DNA of 56,217 bases from Planoprotostelium fungivorum. Taxonomy: Eukaryota; Evosea; Variosea; Cavosteliida; Cavosteliaceae. Below, piece after piece: positions 30,832 through 42,094 of the stretch. The stretch is taken from positions 1 to 56,217 of the forward strand of contig MDYQ01000179.1 in NCBI GenBank assembly GCA_003024175.1. The letters are read 5' to 3'. The position numbers and the translations under genes were made by a program. Positions within the stretch are counted from its first letter, which is position 1, and the number at the start of each line of letters is the position of its first letter. Under the pieces are notes generated by a model that was not told the origin of the DNA, did no database searches, and saw only the letters and a program-made list of their open reading frames with translations.

Positions 30832-32950
30832 ATGTCTAGAAGAAATCAAGACTCGGGACTCACAGATTTTGAGATCACCTGGGAGGATGAGACTGCCTCT
30901 TCCGTCGAGGTGGCCGGCCTGCAGGGAGATTGGTCGAACAGATTGCATCTGACCAAGAAGCCCAACAAGGGATGGTCTATCAACGTCGCCCTCCCTTCTT
31001 CTCCCCAGAAGTTCAAGTTCCTCATCGATGGACTGCACTGGAAGACCAGCCGAAAGTACTCCGTTGATTCTCAAGGTGATTATCTCTCCTCGTCCATCAC
31101 GAGTCGTATTCATCGTCTATAGGTAACAACGTGATCACGATGGAAGATTTCGTTCTCAACTCTATGGACAATCTTTCCGTGGAAACGACGGAGCCCGCCA
31201 GCTCCTTCAACCCCAGATCGCTGGACAGAAGCATTGTCTGTTTCTTCGCCGATGGTAGCGAGAAATACACACCTATGACGACTCACGCCATTGTGACCTT
31301 CCTTCGCACCACCCCGGAGGTCAAGGTCGGTCTGTTGACCCACACCGAAGCTTGCCGCGATCAGGTAATCCATCGTTCCCACCATATCGGCCATATGATT
31401 CTCTCCATTTTCACCCAACTCACTCCTCTCGCAGGTCCTCAACGCCATCCCCGCTAACCAGCGCGAGCGCATCGTCTGGAAGGCTACATCCCCCAAGCCA
31501 TACTTCAACTGGAACCCCACCCAATACAAGCTCGACATCCAAAAGTTCGCCGAGCCAGGAATCGACGCTGTCTTCTGGGCCGACTCCGACTGCATCTTCT
31601 TCAAGGACATATCACCATTCCTCCATCGATTCGTATCATCGACCGACAAGAACTTTTACCTCGCCCTCGATCACGTGATGGCCGACCGCGAGTTCATCCG
31701 CAGATGGGAGGAACAGCGTCCCCTCTCTCTCGTCCCTCAGGCATGTCTGATGGGATTCAAGATCAACGTCATCGGCCAATTCTTTTCCACCTGGGAGGCC
31801 TACTGGAGGGAGTGGATCACTCCTTTCCCCTTTTCAAAGTACCCCGACCCCCGCCCACACTTTCAGGGAAGTGCCTTCTGCATCGAGCAGTATGCCATGG
31901 GCATGGCATTGCAGGGATACAGAGACCAGATTCTGTTGTTTGGACGTGAAGTCATGGCCATCGAGGTGATGATCATGATGATGATGATGATGGCTGATGG
32001 ATGGCAGGTGCCTATCACTGCATCTGATCTGGCGACCATCAGTGGAAACAACGTGAGCAACTCGTTGGGACTGGGCAGTCTCAGCGGGCTCAATTTTTCG
32101 GGCCTCCTGAACTACTCTGCCCTGTTCAACATCTCTGGCCTGGGTGTGTACACCGGTATGGAAAACTTCACCGGTGAGAAATCTGGAGAGTTTTGGCGGG
32201 AAAACTGACCGACGTAGGTGCCGGAGTCTACACGGGCGTCGGTGCTTACACTGGAGCCGGAGCCTACACGGGTGCCGGAGTTTACACGGGTGAGTCCCAA
32301 ATCATTTTCCCGCCATTTCTGATTTCCGACAGGTGCCGGAGCTTACACTGGAGCCGGAGCCTACACGGGTGCCGGAGCTTACACGGGTGAGTCCCAATCG
32401 GTTTTCCCGCCATTTCTGACCCCCTCTCTCAGGTGCGGGAGCCTTCACTGGAGCTGGTGTCTACACTGGCCTCGAGAACTTCACCGGAGCTGGTGTCTAC
32501 ACTGGACTCGAAAACTTCACGGGTGCTGGAGTCTACACTGGACTCGAGAACTTCACTGGTGAGTCCCAAATCTTTTTCCCGCCATTTCTGACCCCAGTAG
32601 GTGCCGGAGCGTACACCGGAGCGGGTGCCTACACGGGTGCCGGTGCCTTCACTGGCGCGGGTAATTACACCGGAGCTTTCGGTTCTTCCGGCCTCGACAA
32701 TTTCTCCGGAGCCAATTTATCTGCCGGTTATTCCGGTTACTCTGGCAACGTGTCTGGGTACCAACTGACACCCATCACCATCAACGGCGTCCCCACTTTA
32801 GTCTTCTTGTCTACTCACGCCGACCCTTCCACGTACCAGCCCGGAGTCATTCTAATCGACAAGTTTGGAGAGGGAGTCTTCCACTGCTACAACCAGACTT
32901 ACACGCTGGCGAAGAACTGGTGGGAGGAGCAGCAGAACCGAAAACAATGA
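30832..32950 (+). CDS. Glycogen-binding-domain glycosyltransferase-like protein with GAGAYT repeats
   Basis: Three parts. (1) An N-terminal AMPK-type CBM48 domain: SSVEVAGLQGDWSNRLHLTK, KFKFLIDGLHWKTS, YSVDSQGNN. (2) A glycosyltransferase-like domain of about 240 residues: IVCFFADGSEKYTP, VKVGLLTHTEACRDQVL, TQYKLDIQKFAEPGIDAVFW followed by ADSDCIFF. The DSD resembles the DxD metal and sugar-nucleotide site. PHFQGSAFCIEQYAMGMALQ lies near the end. (3) A repeat region of N-F-S/T-G and G-A-G-A/V-Y-T units, then a C-terminal domain (YQLTPITINGVPTLVFLSTH to TLAKNWWEEQQNRKQ). No signal peptide is seen, so action on cytosolic glucan is possible. About 560 residues; exact transferase family unresolved. 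Three introns inside the repeats are near-copies of each other. Confidence 0.7.
32174..32600 (+). repeat. Tandem exon-intron units encoding GAGAYT hexapeptides
   Basis: Introns at 32290-32332, 32387-32432 and 32559-32600 (43, 46 and 42 nt) all begin gtgagtcccaa and share ttttcccgccatttctga before a short variable acceptor. Each follows the same codon position in a repeat exon ending ...Y/F-T-G. The first intron of the group (32174-32217) differs but also has tttggcggg. The exons encode G-A-G-x-Y/F-T and G-L-E-N-F-T-G-A units. The region arose by duplication of whole exon-plus-intron units. Confidence 0.85.
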
Positions 32951-33072
32951 GAGAGAAGAGAAGAGAGGTATCGAAAGAGTCTGGAGGAATAGATCGTGAT
33001 GATTCGATGATGAAACGCACACGGACATGATGAAACGAACATGATGTTATTCTTTTTTATGTGCGAGACTTT

Positions 33073-34892
33073 TTACAATTTGTGGACGGATGACCAGCTC
33101 TGGAGGATGTTGTTGACATAAGAGGTTACATCATCGACCGGAGGGGGTGGCGTCGTCGATTCAGAAGAGTCCAAGTTGGATGAAGAGGACGTCTGCAGGT
33201 GATTAGAACATCGTCTCTCGCTGCATCTCGCAATCACCATCTCGTCATCGGGCTCCCCGTCAGAGTATTTGTCCATGTGTTCGATGTCCTCGACGACGCT
33301 GGACCATTCCATCTGATCGGTTCCGATGAGTCTATCCGCCTCCGTGTTGCTGTTGTTTTCAAAGTGGCGGTATTCGATGATCCACAGGTCCTTGATGTCT
33401 TCCAGCCACATCACCCTCCGTCTCAACTTTTTACCGTTCGGTAGTTCCGTGTAATGATATTTCCTCTGGAGGTTTCCTGATGAAAAGTTAGAAGGTGTCG
33501 CCGATGATAATGATGATGAGATGATCTCACCTGCACTGACTACACCACGACTCGATTTCCAGATGTATCCATCGCTGTTACCGGACGGCAGGAAAGCTAT
33601 AGCTGGTCAATTCTGCCGCCACTTCCACAGGTACTCACGATGTTCAGACACATACGGATAACAGAAGACATTGTTGACGTCAGACATGAAGTCGGCTGTG
33701 ACGATCGTCAGCGATCGTCCCCATCTGTCGCGCGATGAAGACTCACCCGGTAGCTTGAGTCTCGTATCTGATGCGCTCTGTCGATTGGCGTGGACAAAGT
33801 GAAGACACTTTTCCATGAACTGATCCCATCGCCCCCTTGACCAAACTTTTGGTGCAGGCTTTCGAGGGGTCTGACGTCTGGACAGGGCATCCGATTGGTT
33901 CTGTCCTATACAAACGAGTAGATAGATCCCCGGGATGACCTGATGCCATATGAGATGATCGATCTACATCCGACATCGAGTCGATGTCTATGGAAGAGTG
34001 GACATGATGTACCTCGCGGGAGGAAGTGAAATAAGTGACGTGAGGCATCTGGTCCAAGTTGAGAAAGAAGGTGGATGATTTTGTAGTGGGGTCGGTGAGA
34101 TTCGTTAAGAGGTCATACAGACGAGCGCTGTCTGATTCTAAACAGCCCAGCTCTCCTGACAGTATCTTTAGACACCATGTGGGTGGTGACATACACACTT
34201 GACGTCTTTCCTCTCAGCTCGTGAGGTTCCAAGTTGAAGATGTTGGAGACGGTTCGGTTACCAACGATATATTGGTGTTCTCCTCGTTGTGTCATCTGCG
34301 TCCATCGTTTAAAATGGAAGAATGGGAAGATGGCTCTACCTTGATGAGGGAGACACCCACGTGAACCATGCCTAGTGTTCTTCCGAAGACGTCGTCCTCC
34401 AATGCGCTGGCGGCAGCACCTAAATGAAATGGCAGCCCCAGATTCTCAAACTTGGCTTTCTTCGCGGTGACAATGACGATGAGTTCTCCCTTCACTTCCG
34501 TCCTTCTGTATCTGACGGCCGGTCAGAGATGGGTCGAAAGATATGATGTCCTCACTTGATATTCAGATGGCGTTTGTCTAAACATAATTCGTCAGTCACT
34601 CCTCGGTCTCCTCTAGCGGTAGCCACGATAGACGTCCAAAACCTCCGCGTGGGTTCATTGTGAGATCTGTGTAGGGTGTCACACCTTGATGATCGATCGT
34701 GTGAACTTTTCACCCAGAGTTACACAGGACGTGCGACAGCAACTGTTGAGCGGCCTCGTTGACGAGTCTGATGTATGGAGACGAACCACACGCGAATCCC
34801 ACGATGACTGTCGCCTTCTCCGATGACAGCAACACACCTAGGGCCACATTCTCTACAGAACCTCCAGTATACTCTACCCTCTGTCTCTTCAT
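33073..34892 (-). CDS. Unknown, possibly nuclear protein
   Basis: At least eight exons join in frame. From the chosen ATG: MKRQRVEYTGGSVENVALGV, then SSPYIRLVNEAAQQLLSHVL, KGELIVIVTAKKAKFENLGL, DVFGRTLGMVHVGVSLIKMT, QYIVGNRTVSNIFNLEPHEL, a polar linker, and SRGRWDQFMEKCLHFVHANR. The conserved-looking part near the C-terminus is NSDGYIWKSSRGVVSAG then LQRKYHYTELPNGKKLRRRV and MWLEDIKDLWIIEYRH. The tail is acidic and Ser/Pro-rich. About 480 residues, no membrane span. The aromatic/basic block looks like a nucleic-acid-binding surface, but I cannot assign a family; a CudA-like amoebozoan transcription factor is one untested idea. An upstream exon may exist, since the frame stays open for about 60 bp 5' of the ATG. 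Confidence 0.55.
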
Positions 34893-35475
34893 GTGGTCTG
34901 GCTGCCAATGGGGTACACGCAGCCGGTAACAGTGGCGATTGATCTGGGTTCGTAACAGATTCTCCTATGCGAACAAAGGAGGAATCTGGCCAACAAAATA
35001 TCGATTTATATACCCGGATGATCTTTGCTCCCGCCGTTCTGTATTACCCGGACATCCCAGAATTGATCTTGCGCTTGACAAATCTGTCAATCGTGGAGGC
35101 ATTCTTCCCCCCTATCTCAGAACCATCGCGAGTACAGTCTGTACTCTCAAAAGGATACACTTAGCGGTTCTCGTCATTCTTCTGGTGGTAACCATTTTGA
35201 CAGCTCGTACTCTTCACGGCAGTAGAGTGGGGTTAAGGCGTTAGATAGTAGGCCTCCCGTTGGTTTCTCGTGGAGAAGTGGTACAAAGAGTACCGGGCGG
35301 ACCGTTGCAATTCTCCAGACTTTGCGAATACTGCAATAAACTTGTCGGACACTGCTCGAACAAACATGAAACCAAGGTGAAGGATCACGCAGCGTCATAT
35401 ACTCTTTGCGTGCAAATGCAACATCTTCCGGTAGATCCACCAAGAAAACCGCCACGAGATGAAAGCATGTACAAT
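34893..35475. other. Spacer with unassigned short frames
   Basis: Lies between two minus-strand genes. A plus-strand frame at 34967-35164 starts MRTKEESGQQNIDLYTRMIF and reads protein-like (YYPDIPELILRLTNLSIVEA), but I see no partner exons. Other open stretches occur on both strands to 35455. No RNA gene recognised. Probably promoter and 3' UTR, with a small gene possible. Confidence 0.3.
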
Positions 35476-38400
35476 TTATCGAATGAGATACTCCAAGTCT
35501 CTTCCGTCCAAGAGGTCAAAGGTCTTCACCTCGGTCGTTTGTAAGAGGGCGATATCTTTGGAAGCTTCCAGCTGCTGCCGGATGCTCCCGGCCATCGTGC
35601 AGAACTCTTTGTACTGGTTCAGCTTGTCTTCGTATTTCACTCTCAGGTGCTCTTCATTCTTCGGGTTGCGTGCTGCGATGTGTGTCAATCGATGCGAAGA
35701 TGATGACGACAACGGTGCAGATGTGAACTCACATTTTAGAAAGATGGACAGAAACTTCAACACGGATTCTCTCGGCGTGAGTCCAGGGTATTTGGGACGC
35801 AGGCGACTCAGCTCACGCAGTCCATCGACGAGAACACTTCCAAACATCTGCAGACGTGAGAAGGCGAGAGATGGGAAGAATGTTCACCTGTTCGAGATAA
35901 CCCGGCAGGGGTAATGATTCGATGGGAATGTGAACAGGTTCAGCAGGTATGCGGCTGGGAAATCGTATTTCGGCGTATTTTTGGGGAGATCTGGCCGAAA
36001 AGATCAGATTCATCCAAGGCACGAGCATTTTGGTCTACCTCATGAATTGGGCTAATTTCGCAGCGTCTCCCATGCTGTAGTACTTTCCGTCGTATTCTGC
36101 GGTGAAATTACCGGGGGATTTTAAAATACCGTCGTACTGCTTGTTCTGTGATCCATTGGAGGCCTCCCAGAAGGTCACAGGACAGTGGCCTCCAAAGTGC
36201 GGCGTGTGATTGTGTTGAAGTGCGACGTAACGAGGAAGCTTGGTGGGAAGGAGGTGGAACTTGGAGGTATAAAAGTCTGGATTCTCCATGAACTTCTGGA
36301 GCTGGACTTCGTCTTGGAGCGAGTAAAACTTGTGGCGGTAGGAGACGGTGTAAATCATCGGGTCGGGTGAACGTAAAGAACAGTCGAACAATTCTCCCAG
36401 CTCTACCAAGGTGACAGGACAGTACGTACGGAAGCCTTACCAGATCAGAAGACATCACCAAATGATTCTCTCACCAGATTTTGCCATTCCGACCGCGTAA
36501 GATTCGTTAGATATGCTGAGAGTGGCGATCCTGACGGGTCTCGGGTGGTTCAAATCCGATAAAAAGTGATGCTGCCTCTTCAAATTCAACCGGATGATGT
36601 CTTCTGCGGTGGAATAGATGTTCCAGATGTTCTTCGTGCCGTCTACATCTTGAATATTATTGAATTTCTTCTTGAATAGCGGAAGCATGGTGGAGATCTT
36701 AGAGTTGCAGATGCTCCAGCGATAGGCAAGAATGTCAGACATGAGATGGAGTGGAACGATGCGAGGTTTGGCTGCTGGGAGTGGAACATTCTCTTCGGAA
36801 TCCACCTGCTCCTCCTTCACTTGTACTTCTTCCTTGTTCTGCTTCGTCAGAAATGCAGAGATGATAGAGTCTCCGACCTTCGTCTGTCTCTCTTCTCGTA
36901 TTCTCTGTGAACGTTGTTTGAAAATCTCTGGGGTGATGGACAAGTGAAAGACTTGATTTGGTTTGCCTTGAAAGATCTCCAGCTGTTGATGATTGGAGGG
37001 AAAATCTTCTAAGATCCAACCGTGAGTCTGAGCCTGCTTCGTGCGGATCGCAAAATCGACACACTCGGCAATCTATCACGCGTTCAATTGAATTTCACTC
37101 TGAATGATGAACAAATCTACCTCTTTGTCTCCAACGGCCTGACCATTGTACAGAATCTCCTTCACCTGATGACGTCACACTCGGTCGTAACGCGAAATCT
37201 TCACCTTCTCAGCCAAGGCCGTGGGATATTGCATGGCGATGCGAATCGCCTTCGTCGTGGTCAACCTCAGGACACCCTTCAAACGCTGCTCCAAGTTCTT
37301 CGCCAGGGTGCTCCTTCCGGAGAGTTCATCTCCAAAGATGATACAGCGAGGTAAGATGTCATCTTGATGGGAGAGCTGTACGGATATCTTGAGAAAGTGA
37401 AGAGGATCGGCGGCAAAACGTCTGGCGGCAGCTTCACTGCTGCAGTGATAGATGATCGAATCGTGGTAAATTGCGAAATCAGAGTTGCAAGGATTCGGTA
37501 TGAGATCTCCAAATTCCAAAAATTGTACCGGGCAGATCTGACTGCGACGGTGTCAGTGATATCGGACAGAAGAATTCCTTTTACCCCAAAGGGCCGTAGC
37601 GTATGAGACCTGATGCAAGGAGATCATCCACATCGGTCGATCGTAATGGAAATGCGTAGCAGAGAGCGCTAGCTCGATTTTTCAATATTCCTTTGAGATG
37701 CTCGTCCACTCTAGCATTCAGCGTGTAGCTCTTGCCAGAGTCCGAGATGTCCAAGAATAAGAGGTTATTCTCAGCTACGAGAATCGATATCTCTTCGTTA
37801 TTTCGATTCTCTTGGCCGATCTAGCGATGGAGTCAGCTCGTGAAAAAACGTATATCGTGGTAGATCACCTTCTCTGATAGCTTCTCCAATAGATCTTCCC
37901 TCTTCTCTTCTGCATCGACAGAGTCTTTCCCTGGTGCGTAGAATCGCATGAGATCGAGGATAAGCTTCTCTGTCATAAATTCTTTACGATTGGGACCGCT
38001 GAGATAAGCGCCACGGCCTGTATTGAGGTCAAGATATGTAGAGAATGATTCTCACCTGGAGTCTGAATCCAAGCATCGACGTCCTTCAGCTCTTGCGTGA
38101 TCAGTTCCAAAGCATCATCGGTGGATAGGTTGAGATGAATGATGGCATCTGGTATGTTCTTCTTTCCCGCCAAAAGTGAATTGATGTGAGCCGGTCGAAA
38201 CTTTCCGGAATTCTCCTCTACCACGATGCCCTTACCTAAATTCACATCAGTATGAGCGCTGATATATCAACTGACCTTCAGTGTCCTCCATGCATCGTAA
38301 GAAGATTTCTTCGAAATGTGCTGCCTTCACTTTGGCCAACTTTTTTTTCTTTTGGTACAATCTGACGGCATCCAGCGTGGAGACGTATCTCAATCCGTAT

Positions 38401-41020
38401 TTCTCCGCGAGATATCTGGCAACAGTAGCCTGATCTACGTCATCACACCATCGTCACTCGTTCATCACCTTTCGTGAACCACTGCATCCTATGATTACGA
38501 TTTTGGGTGGTGGTAGGGGTGTCTTTGAAATCCCAGCGATGAACCTTGCCGGATCTGAAACAAATTGAGTCTGTTCATCTTCTCCCGCGAACGTGTATAG
38601 TCTTCCCTGTGTCGCGTCAACCTTCATCTATGTCGTGACTCACTTGTAGGGTGGATGAGAATTCGTCCCTTCCTGGTCGCAGCGACCCGTTCTTGACCAG
38701 ACTGACCGGACAATAATGCTTGCTCGCCCCCCAAATGTATTTACCGAGGTTGATTTGGGACCACGAATCGATCTCCGTCGGTGGTAGGTCAGATTCCTCT
38801 ACATCTACCGTGTGGGCCAGGGTAGCGAGAGGGTTCAGTGACTTCAGAATGCTCCCCGAGATTTCTTCTGGTTTCTCTTTGCAAGGCATGAATCGAGCGC
38901 TCTCTGGTCTCATGACTTTAAGCAGAGTGCTGACTACGGCTTCAGAGTGTTCGATGTAATGGTCGTAAGACACATCAAATGGTGAACTCTCCATTGTTGA
39001 ATTTCTCGCTCTGATATCGAATGAGAAGGTCCAACTCAACGAAACCGGCCCACCTGTTGAGAAGGTCTTCACCTTCACTGTCGTCTTCTAATACTAAAAG
39101 GTTTGAGGGTATGAAACCCTCGCGGACCATCAGTTCTGCTTCTTTTTTCGTTCGAGGGAAACCATCCAAGATCCAACCTTGGTCGACTGCGTACAATTCC
39201 GGCGTTTCAACCAGGGTCAATTTACGTAGAGCATCTCGAACGACCTGTACAGTTTTGACGGGAAAATCGTGCAAATTCGACTTACGTTCCAGTAATAATT
39301 GGCAGGTATGTTCTTCCCCAAGTGGACGGCGGTAGCAGCTTCCGCTCCCATGGATGATCCCGCGTTCAATTCGTCTTTGATCAAGGTATCTGGATCCAAG
39401 AGTCTCAATCCGAAGCGTTGCGCTAGCACCTTGGCTTGTGTGCTCTTGCCCGACAGGGGTGGACCCAATAGAGCGATCTTGAGGTGAAAAGGAGGAGGTG
39501 GTGGGGTGACGAATGGTAGAGGATTCCTAGAGAATACCTCTGCTGCCTCTTGCGACGCGAAGATGTACACTTTTCCCTGATAGAGCAAGGACCATGCAGG
39601 ATTACCTGCCTCTAGCCTCCTCCGCGTGTGAAACGTGACCGGACACACATTCTTCCATTCTGATAGCTGCAAGAGAGCACCTCCTTCGACTTCGGCGATG
39701 CAACTCTGCAGACGAGAGGGCTCGGTCTCCACGGAAAAACCGTTGGGAAATTCGAACGGAGCTGGTGATTGTACACGCGGCAGGAAGCGTAATCGATGAT
39801 CAGCTTCGTCAAAGACATCGTCGGTACTCTGTGCGGCTGATACAGTCAGATGAGAGCAATCGTCAAGATGATGTCAAATACCTTCTATCTCGAAAGAGAG
39901 GAGGGGCTTCCAGTAGGGTTGTTTTCTTCCCGCCAGAATTTTCCTCAAGTTTTCGTAATCTTTCTGGTACTTTTCTAGAGATTCCCCGTAGCGATTGTCA
40001 ATGTACTCGAGTGGTATAACGGCCGTTCTTTCTCTGTACGAATGATCTTCATCTTCATTGTTCTCATCTACTGACGCGTCGTCATCTACAATTTGTTATA
40101 ACAAATTTCCAAAGTTATCTCCAATTTCTCACTTTCAAGAGGTACTAAATGACCGCCACTATTCCGCAAGAGCATTTGAGTTTGTGCGAAATCGAATCGG
40201 AGATGTTGATATCTCTTAAGGAGAACATAATTCTCCACGGAGACATAAATCAACGCATCAGGGTACAATCTACTATCGTAATTGTCGAAGGTAGATAGCC
40301 CTTCGTTATTGAACGGAATCCCATCGACGATGTAACCTGTTCACATCAACGATGTATTCACCTCTCACGATTCACCTCGGAAGAGTCCTTCTTCGTTGTG
40401 CATCAGACCATCCAATACGTACGATACGTCCCTCTCCGTGAGAACGTTTCCCGCAGCCAAAAAATCCCGCAGCTCACTCTTCGTCTGACTCTTGTTCTTG
40501 ATCTTCTCGTCAACGTTGAGATACACCCAGCCATACTGTCGCGATATTCTCCTCGACAGAACAGATCTCCCGCTTCCGGGCTTGCCCATCACCAAGACGA
40601 CCGACGGTTTCTGAGGATGACGTCTGCATCCGTCGTACTTGTGGTCATCCGTGTGAGCCGAAGGAGAGACGAGATTTCCAATGCATTTCTTCGCTCCAAT
40701 GGAGTAATCGATCATTCTCGTTCCACCGAAGATCTCCTGCATTGCGTCGGTATTCGAGTAGTACTACAGCGTGGTTCGACGCACCGAGAGGAGTTCATTG
40801 AAGATCTTGAGATCTGCTTGTAGCTCGTTCGTATCTTCTCCCTCTTCTTCCGTTTCACCGTTCACATCTGACTTTGGAACATCCAACCTAACCAACTATC
40901 GTGATCGTCAACATATCACCCTGATGTCATCTTCTATTGAATAGAATGAGACTCACAGTATTTGTGGCTAAAATGGGGACGGGTACAGATATACACTGGA
41001 TGCTTTCGATCGATTTCCAT
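35476..41020 (-). CDS. Giant multidomain adenylate kinase 9-like protein
   Basis: Predicted nucleoside mono/diphosphate kinase-like protein with repeated adenylate-kinase folds, as in animal and protist AK9, often linked to cilia or nuclei. Start MEIDRKHPVYICTRPHFSH. Three P-loops with matching AK segments are visible: VVLVMGKPGSGRSVLSRRIS with GYIVDGIPFNNEG; LKIALLGPPLSGKSTQAKVL with GWILDGFPRTKKEAEL; CIIFGDELSGRSTLAKNLEQ with GWILEDFPSNHQQLEIFQG. Between them lie CPVTFWEAS and CPVTFHTRRRLEAG segments with short YxGKxYxF modules (VYIFASQEAA; YYSMGDAAKLAQF) that recur at least five times. Walker-A Lys is Arg in the first and third loops. More than 1,400 residues and over 20 introns, ending QTTEVKTFDLLDGRDLEYLI-R. 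Individual splice sites in the middle (37.0-38.6 kb) are approximate. It starts 55 bp below the coiled-coil gene. Confidence 0.8.
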
Positions 41021-41074
41021 CGATATCTCCGTGAGATGAACAAATGTTCGAAAGGATCGATCGCCTGTCTAATG

Positions 41075-41986
41075 TTACATCAGCTGTTCATACACCATAC
41101 GCACCGTGTATGCCTTGAGACTGTGATTGACTTCTGATTTGTCGTCCTGCAGATTCCCCTCTTCTCCCGAGCTCTCCCCTTCTTCATCCACTACGGGTGC
41201 AGGTGTGGGTTCTGTGGAAGTCGTCCAATCTACGTCGATCTTCTCCGTGATGTTGTGGAGAAGTTGCTCCACGAAGGCGACATATTGGGAGGAATCAGTC
41301 ACGTTGCCCATCCAAAAGTCTACGATCTCGAACAGCATCCAGGATAATTGTTTGAAGGAGGCGCTGTTTTCGCCGTTCGTGTCTCTTGTCAGCTCAGCCT
41401 GAGTGAAATGAGATGAAGGAAAAGATGTATCACATTGCACCTGTGCTCTACTTTCGGCTGATTCTCGAGAGAATCCTGGTAGTAGTGATTTGGAGATCAT
41501 CATGTTGAATTGTATGTACTGGTCGCGACTCAATCGGTTCCCCGTCACATTGTGCAGTGTCCAGATCTGATGTTACTCTTGAACACCAGCGCAATTAAAA
41601 AAGGATGAATATCACCTTCTTCACTTGTTGTCTCCACTGTATGGATTTGAAGATGTCTAATCTCTTTTGGATGCCACCTTCCCCGTTCACCCAGTGACCC
41701 GTCGAGATCTTCAAGAACGCTTCTCTCCTCCTCTCTCGATCCTCTTTCTGTACTTGTAGTTCCCTCTCCCTCACACGCTCCATTTCTAACTCGATCTCGC
41801 GTTGTTTTTCTAATTCTCTCTGCTTTTCCAGCTCTTCAGCGGTGAATACGGCGTCAGCCACTGCATCATCTGCTTTCGGCGATCCAGATCTGTGTCTGAG
41901 CTGCCGTCCTGTGATTCATTGTGACCGTCTTCAGGCGTAAACGGCTCCGATGCAGGAGGATCTTCGGTTGGCTCTGAAGATGACAT
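41075..41986 (-). CDS. Coiled-coil protein of unknown function
   Basis: Start MSSSEPTEDPPASEPFTPED, a short disordered acidic region, then after a 53-nt intron a Glu/Arg-rich coiled coil (EELEKQRELEKQREIELEME, QVQKEDRERRREAFLKISTG). The C-terminal half is helical and reads conserved: RDQYIQFNMMISKSLLPGFS, FKQLSWMLFEIVDFWMGNVT, SSQYVAFVEQLLHNITEKID, followed by an acidic stretch and KAYTVRMVYEQLM-stop. Three introns, all in phase, about 260 residues. The pattern of the C-terminal half resembles EF-hand-like helical modules of axonemal proteins, but no ligand motif is complete. Tandem with the AK9-like gene, whose animal relatives are cilium-linked; shared function is only a suggestion. Confidence 0.6.
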
Positions 41987-42094
41987 GAGGCTCTTGTGAA
42001 TGGCTGATGGTCTCAATTTGTGCTAAAAATAACTGAGGTTCAACTTGAAGTGTCAGAAAAATGACGTCGAGGAGACACAACATCACATCACATC

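Noticed and set aside
30451-30840. Open frames on both strands near the glycosyltransferase start, suggested as a membrane or secreted protein
   Set aside because: No ATG in good context, no splice path and no motif on either strand.
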